Position numbers and translations under genes: made by a program. This document shows positions 1-8,994 of a DNA stretch of 27,036 nt, in pieces (within the stretch, counting starts at the first letter, position 1; each line of letters opens with the position of its first letter). The notes under the pieces were generated by a model that worked only from the letters and a program-made list of their open reading frames with translations, made no database searches and had not been told where the DNA came from. The DNA is taken from positions 1-27,036 of the forward strand of contig CALJKV010000020.1 of NCBI GenBank assembly GCA_937974245.1. Direction: 5' to 3'. Source of the DNA: an uncultured Chloroflexota bacterium. GTDB taxonomy: Bacteria > Chloroflexota > Anaerolineae > Aggregatilineales > Phototrophicaceae.

Positions 1-14
1 CTTCTGCCTCCCCC

Positions 15-71
15 GCTCCCTCCTCCCCGTATGACTTGTGTCGTGCAGTGAACCGCAAACGGGGAGGGAGC
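15..71. repeat. Imperfect inverted repeat in the leading intergenic region
   Basis: Bases 15-30 and 59-71 are reverse complements over 13 pairs apart from a 3-base bulge (arms ending CTCCCCGT and ACGGGGAG). The spacer is 28 bases. It sits next to the palindromic repeat at 88-126 and may be part of the same intergenic element. I see no coding sequence here that I believe. Confidence 0.55.
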
Positions 72-87
72 TGGTCAAACCGAGACC

Positions 88-126
88 GACAAGTCTCCCT
101 CGCTGGCGGGGGAGATTTAGAGGGGG
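88..126 (-). repeat. Degenerate dispersed intergenic repeat, copy A
   Basis: Read on the minus strand, this stretch begins CCCCCTCTAAATCT and ends GGGAGACTTGTC. The same two ends bracket bases 10460-10507 on the plus strand, with a different and 9-base-longer middle. Its centre can fold as a CTCCC/GGGAG hairpin. This looks like a small non-coding palindromic repeat family. The rest of 1-260 shows nothing else I can support apart from the start region of the next gene. Confidence 0.5.
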
Positions 127-260
127 TAGAAAAGCCAATAGCAAAAATGCAAGTTTCCGTTTTGATGCAACCGCCCTGCTCATGGTACGTGGCGGTGTAG
201 GCAAATGCAAGAATCAGGTTACAATCAGGTCGTTTGAGGAACTTTTTCCCCGGAGACACA

Positions 261-3200
261 GTGACACCCACACGCATTCTGAAAATAAACCGCCCCCTGC
301 TAGCCCTGGTCACTGCTTCGCTGCTGCTGACGCTGTGGCGGGATGGCCCGTTGTATGGAAGTGTCGCCGCCCTGCTACTGACGGTTGCCAGCCAGGTCTA
401 TCTGCCCGGCTTCCTGTTGGCGCGGGCACTGGGCAAAACAACGGCACACCCGGCAGTCCGTTTTGCCTGGGTGCTGGCCTGCGGACTGAGCCTGACGATT
501 ATCCTGGGGGCAGCTTTCCGCCTGCTCAATATCCCGGTGATCCTTTACCTCGTCGTGCTACACGGCGTGATGTTTGCCCTGGCGCTGCTGCCGGGATCAG
601 GGCAACCCGCCGCCGGGTTATCGCGGGATTCACTGCCGTACTACCTGCTGCTGGCGTTGTCATGTGTGGTCACGGTAGGCGTGACCTATGAAAGCCGCTA
701 CCGCTTTCTGGGGTTTGAGGATCAGGCGGTGTTTATCTCCCAGGCGGACTGGCTGGCCTATAATCCCGGTGAACTCATCAACGACCTGCCACTGCGTTCC
801 CGGCAGATTGGCGTGCTGAACGGCGATTCGCGCAACGATACCGACGGCTGGACCTACAACCATGCCGCCTGGGTGTGGACGAGCGGTGTTCCGGCGGCGC
901 AATTGCTCTGGTATGACATTGACCCGCTGTTCGTGTGGGCTGTGCCGCTCATCTTCTTCGCGCTGGCGTATACGCTTACGGGGCGGAAAAGCGCCGGTGC
1001 GTGGAGCGCGGTGGCGGTCACACTGGCCGGGCTGCTCACGTTCGATAACCTGGCGTATAACCCCAGTTATTCCAGTTTCGGGCGGTTTGCGCTGTTTGAA
1101 GTCAGTACCCTGCGCCAGCTATCCATTGCGATCATGCTGCCGCTGGGGCTGCTGGCCGGGCTGTCCTACCTGCAATCGGCTGGCCGCCGCGACCTGTTCA
1201 TCACCTTGCTGGCGGGGGTGGCGCTGGCGATCCTCCACCCCTTCCAGGCGACTATCTTTGCAGTCAGCATGGTGGCTGCCGGGGGGCTGCACTGGCTGGC
1301 GCACATCAACCGGAAAAACACCCTGAAAATCGTCCCGCTGGCGATCATTGTCGTGATTGTGATGTCTTTGCCGGTCATCCAGCGGCTCAACCGCTCCGGG
1401 CTGCAAGCGGTAGACAGCTTTGTGCGCGACGAGCAGCTTGACGACACCTCCCAGACCGCCGCACGCGGCTTTCTGCTGCTGGATAACCTGCCGGTGCTGG
1501 GCAGCACCTATATCATGCAGCCGGAAACCGTGTTCTACCATCCGATGATTGCCCTGGCGGTGGGGCTGGGGCTGCTGTTTGGCCTGGGCTGGCGACGGCA
1601 TATCTACGCGCAGTATATCTTTGGAGTGACAGCCGCCGCGCTCGTCATTTTCTTCGTGCCGGGGATCACCGAGACCTACGTAAAAATCGCGTCGTGGGTC
1701 GGCATCCTCACGACGGTGTTTATCCTCCCGGTGGGGCTGGTCTTCGGCCTGAGCTTTGACTGGCTGTTCCAGGCCGCCACGACCCGCCGCCCGGCGTTGT
1801 TGCGCCCGCTCGGATGGGGGGTCGCGCTGGGCGCTACTGCCGTCCTGGGGCTGCTGCTCTACGAACCGCTTCCGCTGGCCGCCAGCCCGCGTGACCAGAT
1901 CAACGCCTATAACGAAATTCAGGCTATGCGCCGGGTGCGCCCGGAACAGGACGCGCTCATCACGTATCTGCATTCTGTTCTGCCGCCGGATACGCGGACG
2001 GTTATCCTGTCGCCCTATGAAATGGCGAATGTCATCGTGGAGGATATTTCCGGCAGCCTGATTACGGGGGGACGTGCCAGCCGGAACACAGCAGCGGCGG
2101 GTGACAGCCGTTTCTTCACCAATACCACGCCGCCCGCACCCTGGCTGGACAGCGCCGACCTGGCTTACCTGCGTGAGTGGGGCGTGACCCATATCGTGCT
2201 GCGGGCTACCGACACGCGCCTGCCACAGATGCTCTTGCAGCCGGAACGCTTCCCGTTCCTGGGGGATATGGCGGGTTATAGGGTGTTCGCCGTTGTGCAG
2301 GAGCAGCTGGCGGAGAACCCACTTGATGACCTATTCACGGCGATGAACATGGCCTATGCCGAAGGGTCAGCGCCCTACCGCTGGGGACTCGATGGCTTCA
2401 ACCTCGTCATACCGGGCAGCCCGGAACGCTGGGATGCGATTGCTGCGGAGTGGGGAAATCAGCCGGAAAGTGTGCTCCAACAGGTAGGATTGGCATTCTC
2501 CGTGACGATGGCCGGGGAAGGCGATAATCCGCTGGCGCTCCGTTTGTGGGGGAGGCTGCACGATCAATATCCCACCGTGAGCCTGTACGCCGATGGCACG
2601 GCTGCTTTCGCCCAGTATGTGAATCCCGGCCCGGAAAGCATCGCCCCACTGCTGGCGAACCTCGACAACTCCGACACGACGGCGCAAGTCCTGGCGGCGC
2701 GGAGTCTGCTGACCGGGACGTTCTTCTATCTCCTCAGCCCGGAGCAGCTTGACAAAGTAATCGCCGTCACTGAGGCCGACCCGGTGACCTGGGGGCATCT
2801 GGCGGACTTCGACCAGCCGGACGCGCTGCGCAAGCGAGTCTCGCTGCTGATGAACGCCGGGCGCTGGGAGACGGCGCGGGCGTGGCTGAACCAACTCCCC
2901 GCGATAGAAACCAGCCCGCAGGATATGATGGCAGCGGCGGCCATGCTGCTGGCGCAGGGCGACGTGGGCGGGGCGCTGGCCTATCTGCAACCGGCGACGG
3001 ATGGCGACTGGCTGGCCGGGAAACGCTACTGGCATCCTGACCGCTGGGCGAATGGGAAGAACCTCCCCGAACAGGCGTATTACCTGCTGCTGGCGGAACA
3101 GGCACGCCGGGCGGGACGGTGGTCGGAGGCGGAAGCAGCTTACCAACAGGCCATCACCGCCGGAGCAGACATCGCCGGGCGGGTTTTCCTGGCGGGGATG

Positions 3201-4085
3201 TGGCTGGAAAACGGGAACGCCGCCGGAGAGTCATTGATGGCCGAAGTCGAGGCGGACTGGCTGGCGACACACGATGCGCCGCTGCCGGAACTGCAATCCC
3301 TGCTCACCCTGGCCGATACCGGGGCGCTCTACGCCATGCAGCCGGTTATCACCAGGAAAGATGAAACCACGCTCACCGTCTGGGCGACATATGGCGGGTT
3401 CAAGCCGCATGGGAACGTCTACCCGGTGCTGGACTGGCGGGTTCAGGTTGTGAATCCGGCGGACGGGACGCTGTTGGCGCAGGTTGATACTCCGGCATCG
3501 TTCGTGGATGGGGCATTGGTGCGCCTATCGGTGGATGTGCCAGTCAGCTCAGATGATCTGCCAGAACTCACCCCGGCGGTGGTTATCATCCAGCCGCGCT
3601 ATGACAACGCTGTGACTGCTGGGGAGGCCATCGCCAACGTCGTGCTGAACCGCCCGGACGCGGCGGTTGTCCCAGCCGATGCAGAGCGCGCCGGGCTGCG
3701 CTTCGGGGAACATATCACACTGGACGCTTACCAGTTGGAAGCGGGCGACGATCAATTGACGGTGACGCTGTACTGGGAGACGGACGCTGTGCCGGATGGG
3801 GATTACCAGGTGTTCGTGCATGTGGTTGATGCGGCGGGCGTGCCGGTGGCGCAGCGGGACATCACCCCGGTAGACAACCGTTATCCGACCAGCCAGTGGC
3901 GGGTGAATACGGTCATCGCGGATACCCACCATTTGAATTTTGACACGCCACTGCCCGCAGGCGTGTACCGGGTAGTGGCCGGGCTGTACCAGCTGCCGGA
4001 CGCGATACGCCTGCCGGTTTCACCCGCCGGGGCGCGGGTCGAAAACGACGCGGTGCTGCTGGGAACGCTGCAACGAGAGGGATAA
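261..4085 (+). CDS. Very large polytopic membrane protein with extracytoplasmic C-terminal half (GT-C glycosyltransferase-like)
   Basis: I place the start at GTG 261, because CGGAG lies 5 bases upstream; a TTG at 234 would add nine residues. The protein is about 1274 residues. The first ~540 residues contain roughly a dozen hydrophobic segments, with a large loop after the early helices (FEDQAVFISQADWLAYNPGE) that resembles the first outer loop of GT-C/PMT-type membrane glycosyltransferases. The remaining ~700 residues are hydrophilic. They include helical, TPR-like stretches (around residues 800-1020) and a C-terminal beta domain (about 1140-1270) with TLYWETD and YQVFVHVVD. That domain type is, from memory, common at the end of Chloroflexota membrane glycosyltransferases. 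I see no catalytic motif that proves activity, so the glycosyltransferase role is an inference. It converges with the LysM gene, with only 3 bases between the stop codons. Confidence 0.8.
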   Translation: MTPTRILKINRPLLALVTASLLLTLWRDGPLYGSVAALLLTVASQVYLPGFLLARALGKTTAHPAVRFAWVLACGLSLTIILGAAFRLLNIPVILYLVVLHGVMFALALLPGSGQPAAGLSRDSLPYYLLLALSCVVTVGVTYESRYRFLGFEDQAVFISQADWLAYNPGELINDLPLRSRQIGVLNGDSRNDTDGWTYNHAAWVWTSGVPAAQLLWYDIDPLFVWAVPLIFFALAYTLTGRKSAGAWSAVAVTLAGLLTFDNLAYNPSYSSFGRFALFEVSTLRQLSIAIMLPLGLLAGLSYLQSAGRRDLFITLLAGVALAILHPFQATIFAVSMVAAGGLHWLAHINRKNTLKIVPLAIIVVIVMSLPVIQRLNRSGLQAVDSFVRDEQLDDTSQTAARGFLLLDNLPVLGSTYIMQPETVFYHPMIALAVGLGLLFGLGWRRHIYAQYIFGVTAAALVIFFVPGITETYVKIASWVGILTTVFILPVGLVFGLSFDWLFQAATTRRPALLRPLGWGVALGATAVLGLLLYEPLPLAASPRDQINAYNEIQAMRRVRPEQDALITYLHSVLPPDTRTVILSPYEMANVIVEDISGSLITGGRASRNTAAAGDSRFFTNTTPPAPWLDSADLAYLREWGVTHIVLRATDTRLPQMLLQPERFPFLGDMAGYRVFAVVQEQLAENPLDDLFTAMNMAYAEGSAPYRWGLDGFNLVIPGSPERWDAIAAEWGNQPESVLQQVGLAFSVTMAGEGDNPLALRLWGRLHDQYPTVSLYADGTAAFAQYVNPGPESIAPLLANLDNSDTTAQVLAARSLLTGTFFYLLSPEQLDKVIAVTEADPVTWGHLADFDQPDALRKRVSLLMNAGRWETARAWLNQLPAIETSPQDMMAAAAMLLAQGDVGGALAYLQPATDGDWLAGKRYWHPDRWANGKNLPEQAYYLLLAEQARRAGRWSEAEAAYQQAITAGADIAGRVFLAGMWLENGNAAGESLMAEVEADWLATHDAPLPELQSLLTLADTGALYAMQPVITRKDETTLTVWATYGGFKPHGNVYPVLDWRVQVVNPADGTLLAQVDTPASFVDGALVRLSVDVPVSSDDLPELTPAVVIIQPRYDNAVTAGEAIANVVLNRPDAAVVPADAERAGLRFGEHITLDAYQLEAGDDQLTVTLYWETDAVPDGDYQVFVHVVDAAGVPVAQRDITPVDNRYPTSQWRVNTVIADTHHLNFDTPLPAGVYRVVAGLYQLPDAIRLPVSPAGARVENDAVLLGTLQREG

Positions 4086-4088
4086 CCC

Positions 4089-4883
4089 CTAGCTGCTGCG
4101 CGGGTTCTCCACGAACGCCTCGCCGTCGTAATTCGGGCAGCTCATGCGGATCACGAGGGTCTGGCCGGGATAGATGACATTCGGGCGGGTGAGGCTGTTG
4201 GCTTCTGCCAGGCAGGCCACCTGGACATCGTACTTCGCCCCGATGGAGTCCAGCACGTCACGGGGCTGCACGACATACACCTCATCACCGGGCTGCACTT
4301 CCGGGCCGCCGCCGCCCTGCCCGCTGGTATCCAGCGGGTTGAGCGGGTTGGAAACACCGGGGAACGTGCCGTAAGGCGGCGCTTCACCGGGGATAATCAG
4401 CTCCTGACCGATGAGAATCTTGGTTTTGTAGATGCTCAGGCCGTTCGCCTGCTGGAGCGATTGCAGCGAGACATTGAACTGCTGCGCGATTGAGTCGAGC
4501 GTATCACCACGCGCGACGGTGTAACTCTGGTCATTCGGGCCGAGTTCCGGCATGGCCGCGCCACCGCCCTGGCCGAGATCGCTGCCTGTCGCGGTGTTAC
4601 GCGGGCTGGCGACGAAATTCGCGCCATCATACGGCGGGCAGTCGTAGCTGATGAGCAGCACCAGACCTGGTTTGATGCGGTCAGGCCGTGTGAGGTCGTT
4701 GATTTCCGCCAGGCAGGTTGTCTGCACGTCAAACCCGGCGGCGATGGTATCCAGGATGTCGCCGGATTGCACCGTATAGGTGGTTGTGGCACCGTCCTGG
4801 GCAAACGCGCCCAACGCCCCGACACCAACCAAGCCGAGCACGAGTATAATCACCAGTAATCGGTTTTTCGATAAGTGTTGCAT
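4089..4883 (-). CDS. Secreted protein with three LysM domains
   Basis: The 264-residue product has a signal peptide (residues 1-29, hydrophobic core LLVIILVLGLVGVGALG, likely cleavage after AFA). Three LysM repeats follow at about 36-79, 121-164 and 203-246, each beginning YTV or YVV followed by a (G/R)D motif. Repeats 1 and 3 share a Cys pair (C57/C82 and C224/C249) and similar tails (PYDG and NYDG), so they look like a duplicated unit; repeat 2 lacks the cysteines. LysM domains bind N-acetylglucosamine polymers, so the product probably sits on peptidoglycan outside the membrane. There is no enzymatic domain. The ATG at 4883 is supported by GGAGG 8 bases upstream and by a sigma70-like promoter about 105 bases upstream. 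Confidence 0.9.
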   Translation of the reverse strand: MQHLSKNRLLVIILVLGLVGVGALGAFAQDGATTTYTVQSGDILDTIAAGFDVQTTCLAEINDLTRPDRIKPGLVLLISYDCPPYDGANFVASPRNTATGSDLGQGGGAAMPELGPNDQSYTVARGDTLDSIAQQFNVSLQSLQQANGLSIYKTKILIGQELIIPGEAPPYGTFPGVSNPLNPLDTSGQGGGGPEVQPGDEVYVVQPRDVLDSIGAKYDVQVACLAEANSLTRPNVIYPGQTLVIRMSCPNYDGEAFVENPRSS

Positions 4884-4988
4884 GTATTTTTCCTCCGATG
4901 AACCCTCAATAGAGGATTAAGTCACCCGTGTGATGGATGGATGAATCCGCGCAGCTTGCACTTGCGTGATGTTCATAACATATCATCT

Positions 4989-5016
4989 ATTATAGAATTC
5001 ATGGGACATCGCGCAA
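4989..5016 (-). promoter_or_regulatory. Sigma70-like promoter of the LysM gene
   Basis: On the minus strand, TTGCGC (5016-5011) and TATAAT (4994-4989) are separated by 16 bases. The -10 box is a perfect consensus. It gives a leader of about 100 bases before the LysM start. Confidence 0.6.
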
Positions 5017-5078
5017 ATAGGACTTGCGGCTGAGTTCGGTTAGGGTAGCATTTGCCCGATCCCCCGGAATACCGAAAA

Positions 5079-5108
5079 TTGCAGTTTCAGGCTATCATAG
5101 GCTACTAT
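5079..5108 (+). promoter_or_regulatory. Candidate promoter of the cyclic-nucleotide-binding gene
   Basis: TTGCAG (5079-5084) and TACTAT (5103-5108) are spaced by 18 bases, about 75 bases upstream of the ATG at 5185. The match is moderate. Together with the minus-strand promoter at 4989-5016 it makes 4884-5184 a divergent promoter region. Confidence 0.4.
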
Positions 5109-5184
5109 AGTGTCGCCACAGACCAATATTCTAAGCAGCGCAGCGGCTTAAATTTTACATTCTTTTGAAGGGAGCTAAACCCAG

Positions 5185-5619
5185 ATGGCTGACCAGGACA
5201 AAGTAATTCGTTTTTTGCGCACGGTACCCATGTTCCAGAACCTGAATGACCGCCAGCTTAAACAACTCGCCCGGCGTTTTGCCGAACGATCCTATAATAC
5301 CGGCGACACGATTGTCAGCCAGGGCGCGATCGGCATTGGCCTGTTCATTATCGCTGAAGGGGCGGCGGAAGCGGTGCGCGAACATCATGGCAGCGAGCAG
5401 ACCGTGTTGAACCACTTGAACCCCACCGATTTCTTCGGTGAACTTTCGCTGTTGGACGAAGCCCCGCGCACGGCCTCGGTGGTTGCAACGGTGCCAACGG
5501 TCTGCTTCGTGTTGACCCAGCTCGATTTTCTTTCGGCGTTGCGGGAAGATTCGGAAATCGCGATTGTGATGCTGAAGGAACTGGCCCGGCGCTTCCGCCG
5601 CGTGATGGATATGATGTAG
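5185..5619 (+). CDS. Stand-alone cyclic-nucleotide-binding domain protein
   Basis: The 144 residues form one CNB (CAP effector) domain. The phosphate-binding cassette is at 83-99, with FFGELSLLDEAPRTASV carrying the conserved Glu and Arg that contact the ribose and cyclic phosphate. The beta-roll glycines (YNTGDTIVSQG) come before it. The chain ends with the alpha helix after the CNB fold; there is no helix-turn-helix, so this is not a Crp-type transcription factor. It may be a sensor partner or regulatory subunit acting in the cytoplasm. GGGAG lies about 10 bases before the ATG. A terminator follows at 5671-5702. Confidence 0.88.
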   Translation: MADQDKVIRFLRTVPMFQNLNDRQLKQLARRFAERSYNTGDTIVSQGAIGIGLFIIAEGAAEAVREHHGSEQTVLNHLNPTDFFGELSLLDEAPRTASVVATVPTVCFVLTQLDFLSALREDSEIAIVMLKELARRFRRVMDMM

Positions 5620-5670
5620 TTCGCCGGGGATGAAGCAGGTTAAGACTTAAAGCCGATAACGATATCAAAC

Positions 5671-5702
5671 GGGCAAGGTAGCACCTTGCCCTTACAGTTT
5701 TT
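5671..5702 (+). terminator. Rho-independent terminator after the CNB gene
   Basis: A perfect 9-bp stem (GGGCAAGGT / ACCTTGCCC) with a 3-base loop is followed by TTACAGTTTTT. It lies between convergent genes. The minus-strand side lacks a strong T-run, so it mainly serves the CNB gene. Confidence 0.8.
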
Positions 5703-5765
5703 CGGATAAGTCATGGTTCCTGAGAGCATTAACGCCCGCCAGCGAGCGCAAGCCATCTGGCCGGA

Positions 5766-7067
5766 TTATGCCGGTTTCGCCGGGGGCGCGGTCAGGGCGG
5801 CCAGACCGTCGGGCGCGGTCAGCCACAGCAGCGCGATCATGGTGACGGCGGAAGTCAGGCACCAGATGCAGGTCGCGCCGATGACGAATGGCTCCAGGAA
5901 CGTCAGGTAGAGCGAGAAGCCTTCCCCGGCCAGCGCCATGCCCAGCAGCAGTAAACTGGCGGCGCGGGTGCCGCTGACTTTGCCCCACACCCATACGAGC
6001 AGCAGCGCGACATATCCCACCAGCCCGACAACGCCAACAGGCAGCACGCCGAACAGCCGCGCATATTCGCTTTGCTGTACGGCGTTGCAATCCCCGACGA
6101 TCCCGCACACGGCTTCATTGGCGGTTACTTCGACATACGTCAGATACCCGGCGACGATGACCCCGGCGACCAGGATAACGGGCATCAGCCAGGTTGCATT
6201 GTAAAGCAGCCCTGCGGTTTGTTCACGTCCCCGGAAAACCAGCACTGCACCCAGAGTGAGCAGCAGCGCCGCCACGACAGCGAGGAGCGATTCACCCGCT
6301 TCACCGGTCCCGCCCAGCGCCAGAGTCACTGCCAGACCCGCCCCGGCCAGGAGCGCCACGACGCTCAAGCCCTGACTGACAGAGGCCAGCCAGGCCACGA
6401 CCGTGCCGGAAAGCTGCTGCACGCCAGCCATCACGACCAGCAGCAGGCTGATCGCCAGCGCCGCCAGCACAATAATCGCCAGGGCGTTGGCTACCGGGTC
6501 GGCGGCCAGTTTTTCGCTCAGTGTCAGCGCTTCGTCAACCGGGGGCAGGGTCATATTGCCAGCACCCGCCCCGGTTGTATCTTCAACGGCGGCGGTGGCC
6601 TCGGCAGTGGCTTCAGCAGCAGCGGTGGCTTCCTGGGCTTGTGTGGCCGCTATCGCCTGGTTGTACAGGTCATGAATGCCGGGGATCGGCGGGAAGTCCA
6701 GCCCACCCGCCGCCAGTCCTGCGCGGACAATATCGGCGGTCTGTGCGGGGATGTCTATCGAACCGATTAACACGGTTTCCCCGATAAGCAGCATCGGCAC
6801 GCCCTGCTGGTTGTCCGTCAACAGGTTGGCATCCCGTGCCGACTGCAAAATGGAGATACCGTCATAGGTATTGATGTTGATGAACAGGACCTGCAACTGG
6901 CTGCCGAACTCGGCCTGAATGCCCGGCCAGTCCTCGGTGATGACTTTGTGGCAGTGTCCACACGTCGGGGAATAGAAAAAGACGCCGAAAACGACTGGCT
7001 CGGCCTGCGCGAAAACCGGCAGCACCATCGCCAGGAGACCTAGCACAATGAGAACACGCTTTAGCAC
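5766..7067 (-). CDS. Thioredoxin-like/VKOR fusion membrane protein (disulfide bond formation)
   Basis: The start is GTG 7067, preceded by GGAGG with 7-base spacing. The 433 residues begin with a signal sequence (1-22), then a thioredoxin-like domain (about 24-125) with redox motif CGHC at 36-39 and a cis-Pro region (GVPMLL). A low-complexity Ala/Glu/Thr linker (139-165) follows, then about eight membrane helices. The C-terminal half is a vitamin K epoxide reductase domain with loop cysteines C321 and C327 and the active-site CIWC at 400-403. VKOR reoxidises a thioredoxin-like partner and passes electrons to quinone, driving disulfide formation outside the membrane. Most bacterial fusions I know have VKOR first and thioredoxin last; here the order is reversed. 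Extra helices lie between the two parts (about 190-280). Confidence 0.88.
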   Translation of the reverse strand: MLKRVLIVLGLLAMVLPVFAQAEPVVFGVFFYSPTCGHCHKVITEDWPGIQAEFGSQLQVLFININTYDGISILQSARDANLLTDNQQGVPMLLIGETVLIGSIDIPAQTADIVRAGLAAGGLDFPPIPGIHDLYNQAIAATQAQEATAAAEATAEATAAVEDTTGAGAGNMTLPPVDEALTLSEKLAADPVANALAIIVLAALAISLLLVVMAGVQQLSGTVVAWLASVSQGLSVVALLAGAGLAVTLALGGTGEAGESLLAVVAALLLTLGAVLVFRGREQTAGLLYNATWLMPVILVAGVIVAGYLTYVEVTANEAVCGIVGDCNAVQQSEYARLFGVLPVGVVGLVGYVALLLVWVWGKVSGTRAASLLLLGMALAGEGFSLYLTFLEPFVIGATCIWCLTSAVTMIALLWLTAPDGLAALTAPPAKPA

Positions 7068-7126
7068 AAAAAACCTCCGTCATGTGGGGATGCGTCCGAT
7101 ACGTTTCTGCAAAAATGTGAATCGTA

Positions 7127-7148
7127 GAGGCACGACGCAGCGTGCCTC
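7127..7148. repeat. Small palindromic intergenic repeat
   Basis: GAGGCAC (7127-7133) and GTGCCTC (7142-7148) form a 7-bp stem with an 8-base loop. A related GTGCCTCT occurs about 35 bases later. It lies upstream of the thioredoxin-VKOR gene. The gap 7068-7372 otherwise holds only that gene's ribosome site and the hairpin at 7302-7319. Confidence 0.45.
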
Positions 7149-7301
7149 CACGGGAAATCCGCTTCTTATTCTTAAACACGGTGCCTCTGACCCGGCCATT
7201 CCCCCACAATTCCACAGGGACGCCTGGCATGGGTGAGGGGAAGAGTGGATATTGAGGCTTCAGGCAGCAGGTGAATCACACCGGGGGCAAGCGTCATCAA
7301 A

Positions 7302-7319
7302 CCCCGCGTTATCGTGGGG
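7302..7319 (-). terminator. Weak hairpin downstream of the small membrane gene
   Basis: CCCCGCG and CGTGGGG form a 7-bp stem (one G-T pair) around the loop TTAT. Read on the minus strand it is followed only by TTTGATG, so termination would be weak. It lies about 55 bases after the stop of the 53-residue gene. Confidence 0.3.
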
Positions 7320-7372
7320 AACTGGGGCCATCCATACCCCAATCAACGATCAAATGGGATGACCCGACTCGC

Positions 7373-7534
7373 TCAGTGTTGGATGGGCGGTTTGCGTGTC
7401 CAGAAGACCGAGTAGAGCGCAAACCCGACCAGCAGCACCAGGGCTAACGCCGCCGAGAGATACGGATCAATCAGGGCGGTCGCCAGAATGACGAATGTCG
7501 CAGCGCATGTCAGTTCATCTAACCGGTTGTTCAT
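7373..7534 (-). CDS. Small membrane protein, 53 residues, function unknown
   Basis: The ATG at 7534 is chosen because GAGGTG lies 6 bases upstream; an in-frame TTG at 7588 would add 18 residues without a ribosome site. The protein has two closely spaced hydrophobic segments (about residues 9-22 and 25-43) around a short turn (IDPYLS) and ends in a basic, polar tail (WTRKPPIQH). I do not recognise a family. It stands alone between the VKOR fusion and prfA. Confidence 0.6.
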   Translation of the reverse strand: MNNRLDELTCAATFVILATALIDPYLSAALALVLLVGFALYSVFWTRKPPIQH

Positions 7535-7655
7535 GGGATTCACCTCACAAGCGATACCAATCCACCTACCGGATATGTACTTTTTCAACGGAGCGACCTG
7601 TCCGGTGGTCGCAGCATACTTTCCACGCGGACAGCATACCGGACTATATATGATT

Positions 7656-7687
7656 TACCCCGGCGAGGCGTGGCCTGCACCGGGGTA
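7656..7687. repeat. Inverted repeat in the gap upstream of prfA
   Basis: TACCCCGG (7656-7663) and CCGGGGTA (7680-7687) are perfect reverse complements. An inner AGGC/GCCT stem is nested in the 16-base loop. A smaller pair, GCGACC (7593-7598) and GGTCGC (7607-7612), lies nearby. There is no T-run on either side, so it is not a clear terminator; it may be an operator or a transcribed leader structure in the 350-base gap 7535-7885. Confidence 0.45.
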
Positions 7688-7820
7688 AGGAAGGAAAGGA
7701 TGAACCATGCCGGTCACATATTCACTTATATTATGACACCGGCTGCGCCAGCGGAATAGTAACGTTTTTCAGGTTTTGCGGGTGACATCTGCACACCGCC
7801 GGGCAGGCGCTTTCTCCACC

Positions 7821-7849
7821 TGTCACCGCCGTCTGTTCCTTCGTATAAT
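7821..7849 (+). promoter_or_regulatory. Candidate prfA promoter
   Basis: A perfect TATAAT at 7844-7849 lies 17 bases after TGTCAC (7821-7826), a weak -35 match. The prfA start is 36 bases downstream of the -10 box. Confidence 0.5.
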
Positions 7850-7885
7850 GGAGGCATTCCAAAAAGACGGACTGAGGGACAGGGT

Positions 7886-8959
7886 ATGTTAGAAAAACTA
7901 GCAAGTATCGCCACCCGGTATGAGGAACTGGAACGGCTGATCGCCGACCCGGCGCTGGTGAACGACTATCAGAAAATTACGGAATACGCGAAAGAGCGCG
8001 CCGGTATTGAGGAAATTGTCAAGCAGTATCGCATCTACCAGCGGCAGTTGCAGGAACTCAAGGATGCCCGGCAGATGATTGAGGGGGAAAGCGATCCAGA
8101 ACTGCGCGAGATGGCCCAGCAGGAGGCCGCCGAACTCGAAAGCAGCATCGAAGGTTTGCAGGAATCGCTGAAGGTGCTGCTGCTGCCCACCGACCCCCGC
8201 GACGAGAAAAACGTGATTATGGAAATCCGCGCCGGGGCGGGCGGCGACGAAGCCGGGCTGTTCGCGGCGGACTTGTTCCGCATGTATAGCTATTACGCCC
8301 AGGAACGCGGCTGGAAGACTGATGTGATTGACCAGCACGAAACCGGTGTGGGCGGTTACAAGCAGATCACGTTCGAGATCAAAGGCAAGGGCGCGTACAG
8401 CCGGCTGAAGTACGAGAGCGGCGTGCACCGTGTCCAGCGCGTGCCGGAAACCGAGAGCCAGGGGCGCATCCACACCAGCACGGTGACGGTGGCGGTTATG
8501 GCGGAAGTGGACGAAGTGGATGTTGACCTGCGCGACGACGACATCGAAATGGACTTCTTCCGGGCGAGCGGCGCGGGCGGCCAGCATGTGCAGAAGAACT
8601 CGACGGCGGTGCGGCTGACGCATGTGCCGAGCGGGTTGGTGGTGGAAGTGCAGGACGAACGCAGCCAGACGCAGAACCGCCTGCGTGCCCGGCAGATTCT
8701 GCTGGCGCGGCTGTATGACCTGGAAGCTGAGAAGCGGCGGCTGGAGATTGAAGGGGATCGCCGCAGCCAGATCGGGACGGGAGATCGCTCCGAGAAAATC
8801 CGCACCTACAACTATCCGCAGGGGCGGGTCACCGACCACCGCATCAACATGAGCAACTACAACCTGCCGGGTGTGATGGATGGCGGGATTGATGGGTTCA
8901 TTGAGGAACTTTCCACCCGCGACCAGGCGGAGAAGCTCTCTGCGGGCGGCGTGGAGTAG
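7886..8959 (+). CDS. prfA: Peptide chain release factor 1
   Basis: The 357-residue length is normal for bacterial RF1. The stop-codon-reading tripeptide is the PxT type (PET at 187-189 in VPETES), which marks RF1 (UAA/UAG) rather than RF2 with SPF. The catalytic GGQ is at 231-233 within SGAGGQHVQKNSTAVRLTH, and triggers peptidyl-tRNA hydrolysis in the ribosomal peptidyl transferase centre. The residues after GGQ (HVQKNST) differ slightly from the common HVNTTDS-type. The start has an AGGG-containing leader. The usual neighbour prmC is not next to it; a GH13 gene follows after 35 bases, possibly co-transcribed. Confidence 0.97.
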   Translation: MLEKLASIATRYEELERLIADPALVNDYQKITEYAKERAGIEEIVKQYRIYQRQLQELKDARQMIEGESDPELREMAQQEAAELESSIEGLQESLKVLLLPTDPRDEKNVIMEIRAGAGGDEAGLFAADLFRMYSYYAQERGWKTDVIDQHETGVGGYKQITFEIKGKGAYSRLKYESGVHRVQRVPETESQGRIHTSTVTVAVMAEVDEVDVDLRDDDIEMDFFRASGAGGQHVQKNSTAVRLTHVPSGLVVEVQDERSQTQNRLRARQILLARLYDLEAEKRRLEIEGDRRSQIGTGDRSEKIRTYNYPQGRVTDHRINMSNYNLPGVMDGGIDGFIEELSTRDQAEKLSAGGVE

Positions 8960-8994
8960 CGACGTATTCAAGACTCCGATAAGGAACGACCACC

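Noticed and set aside
38..691. 217-codon open frame overlapping the start of the first gene
   Set aside because: It runs through the intergenic repeats and into the membrane protein in another frame; no domain and no good ribosome site.
1119..3146. Long minus-strand open frames opposite the large membrane protein gene
   Set aside because: Low-complexity His/Gln/Arg-rich products without domains or ribosome sites; shadows of the 261-4085 gene.
7700..7759. 19-codon open frame behind a purine-rich AAGGAAGGAAAGG in the prfA leader
   Set aside because: The ribosome site is attractive, but the peptide is short, has no recognisable features and cannot be supported without conservation.
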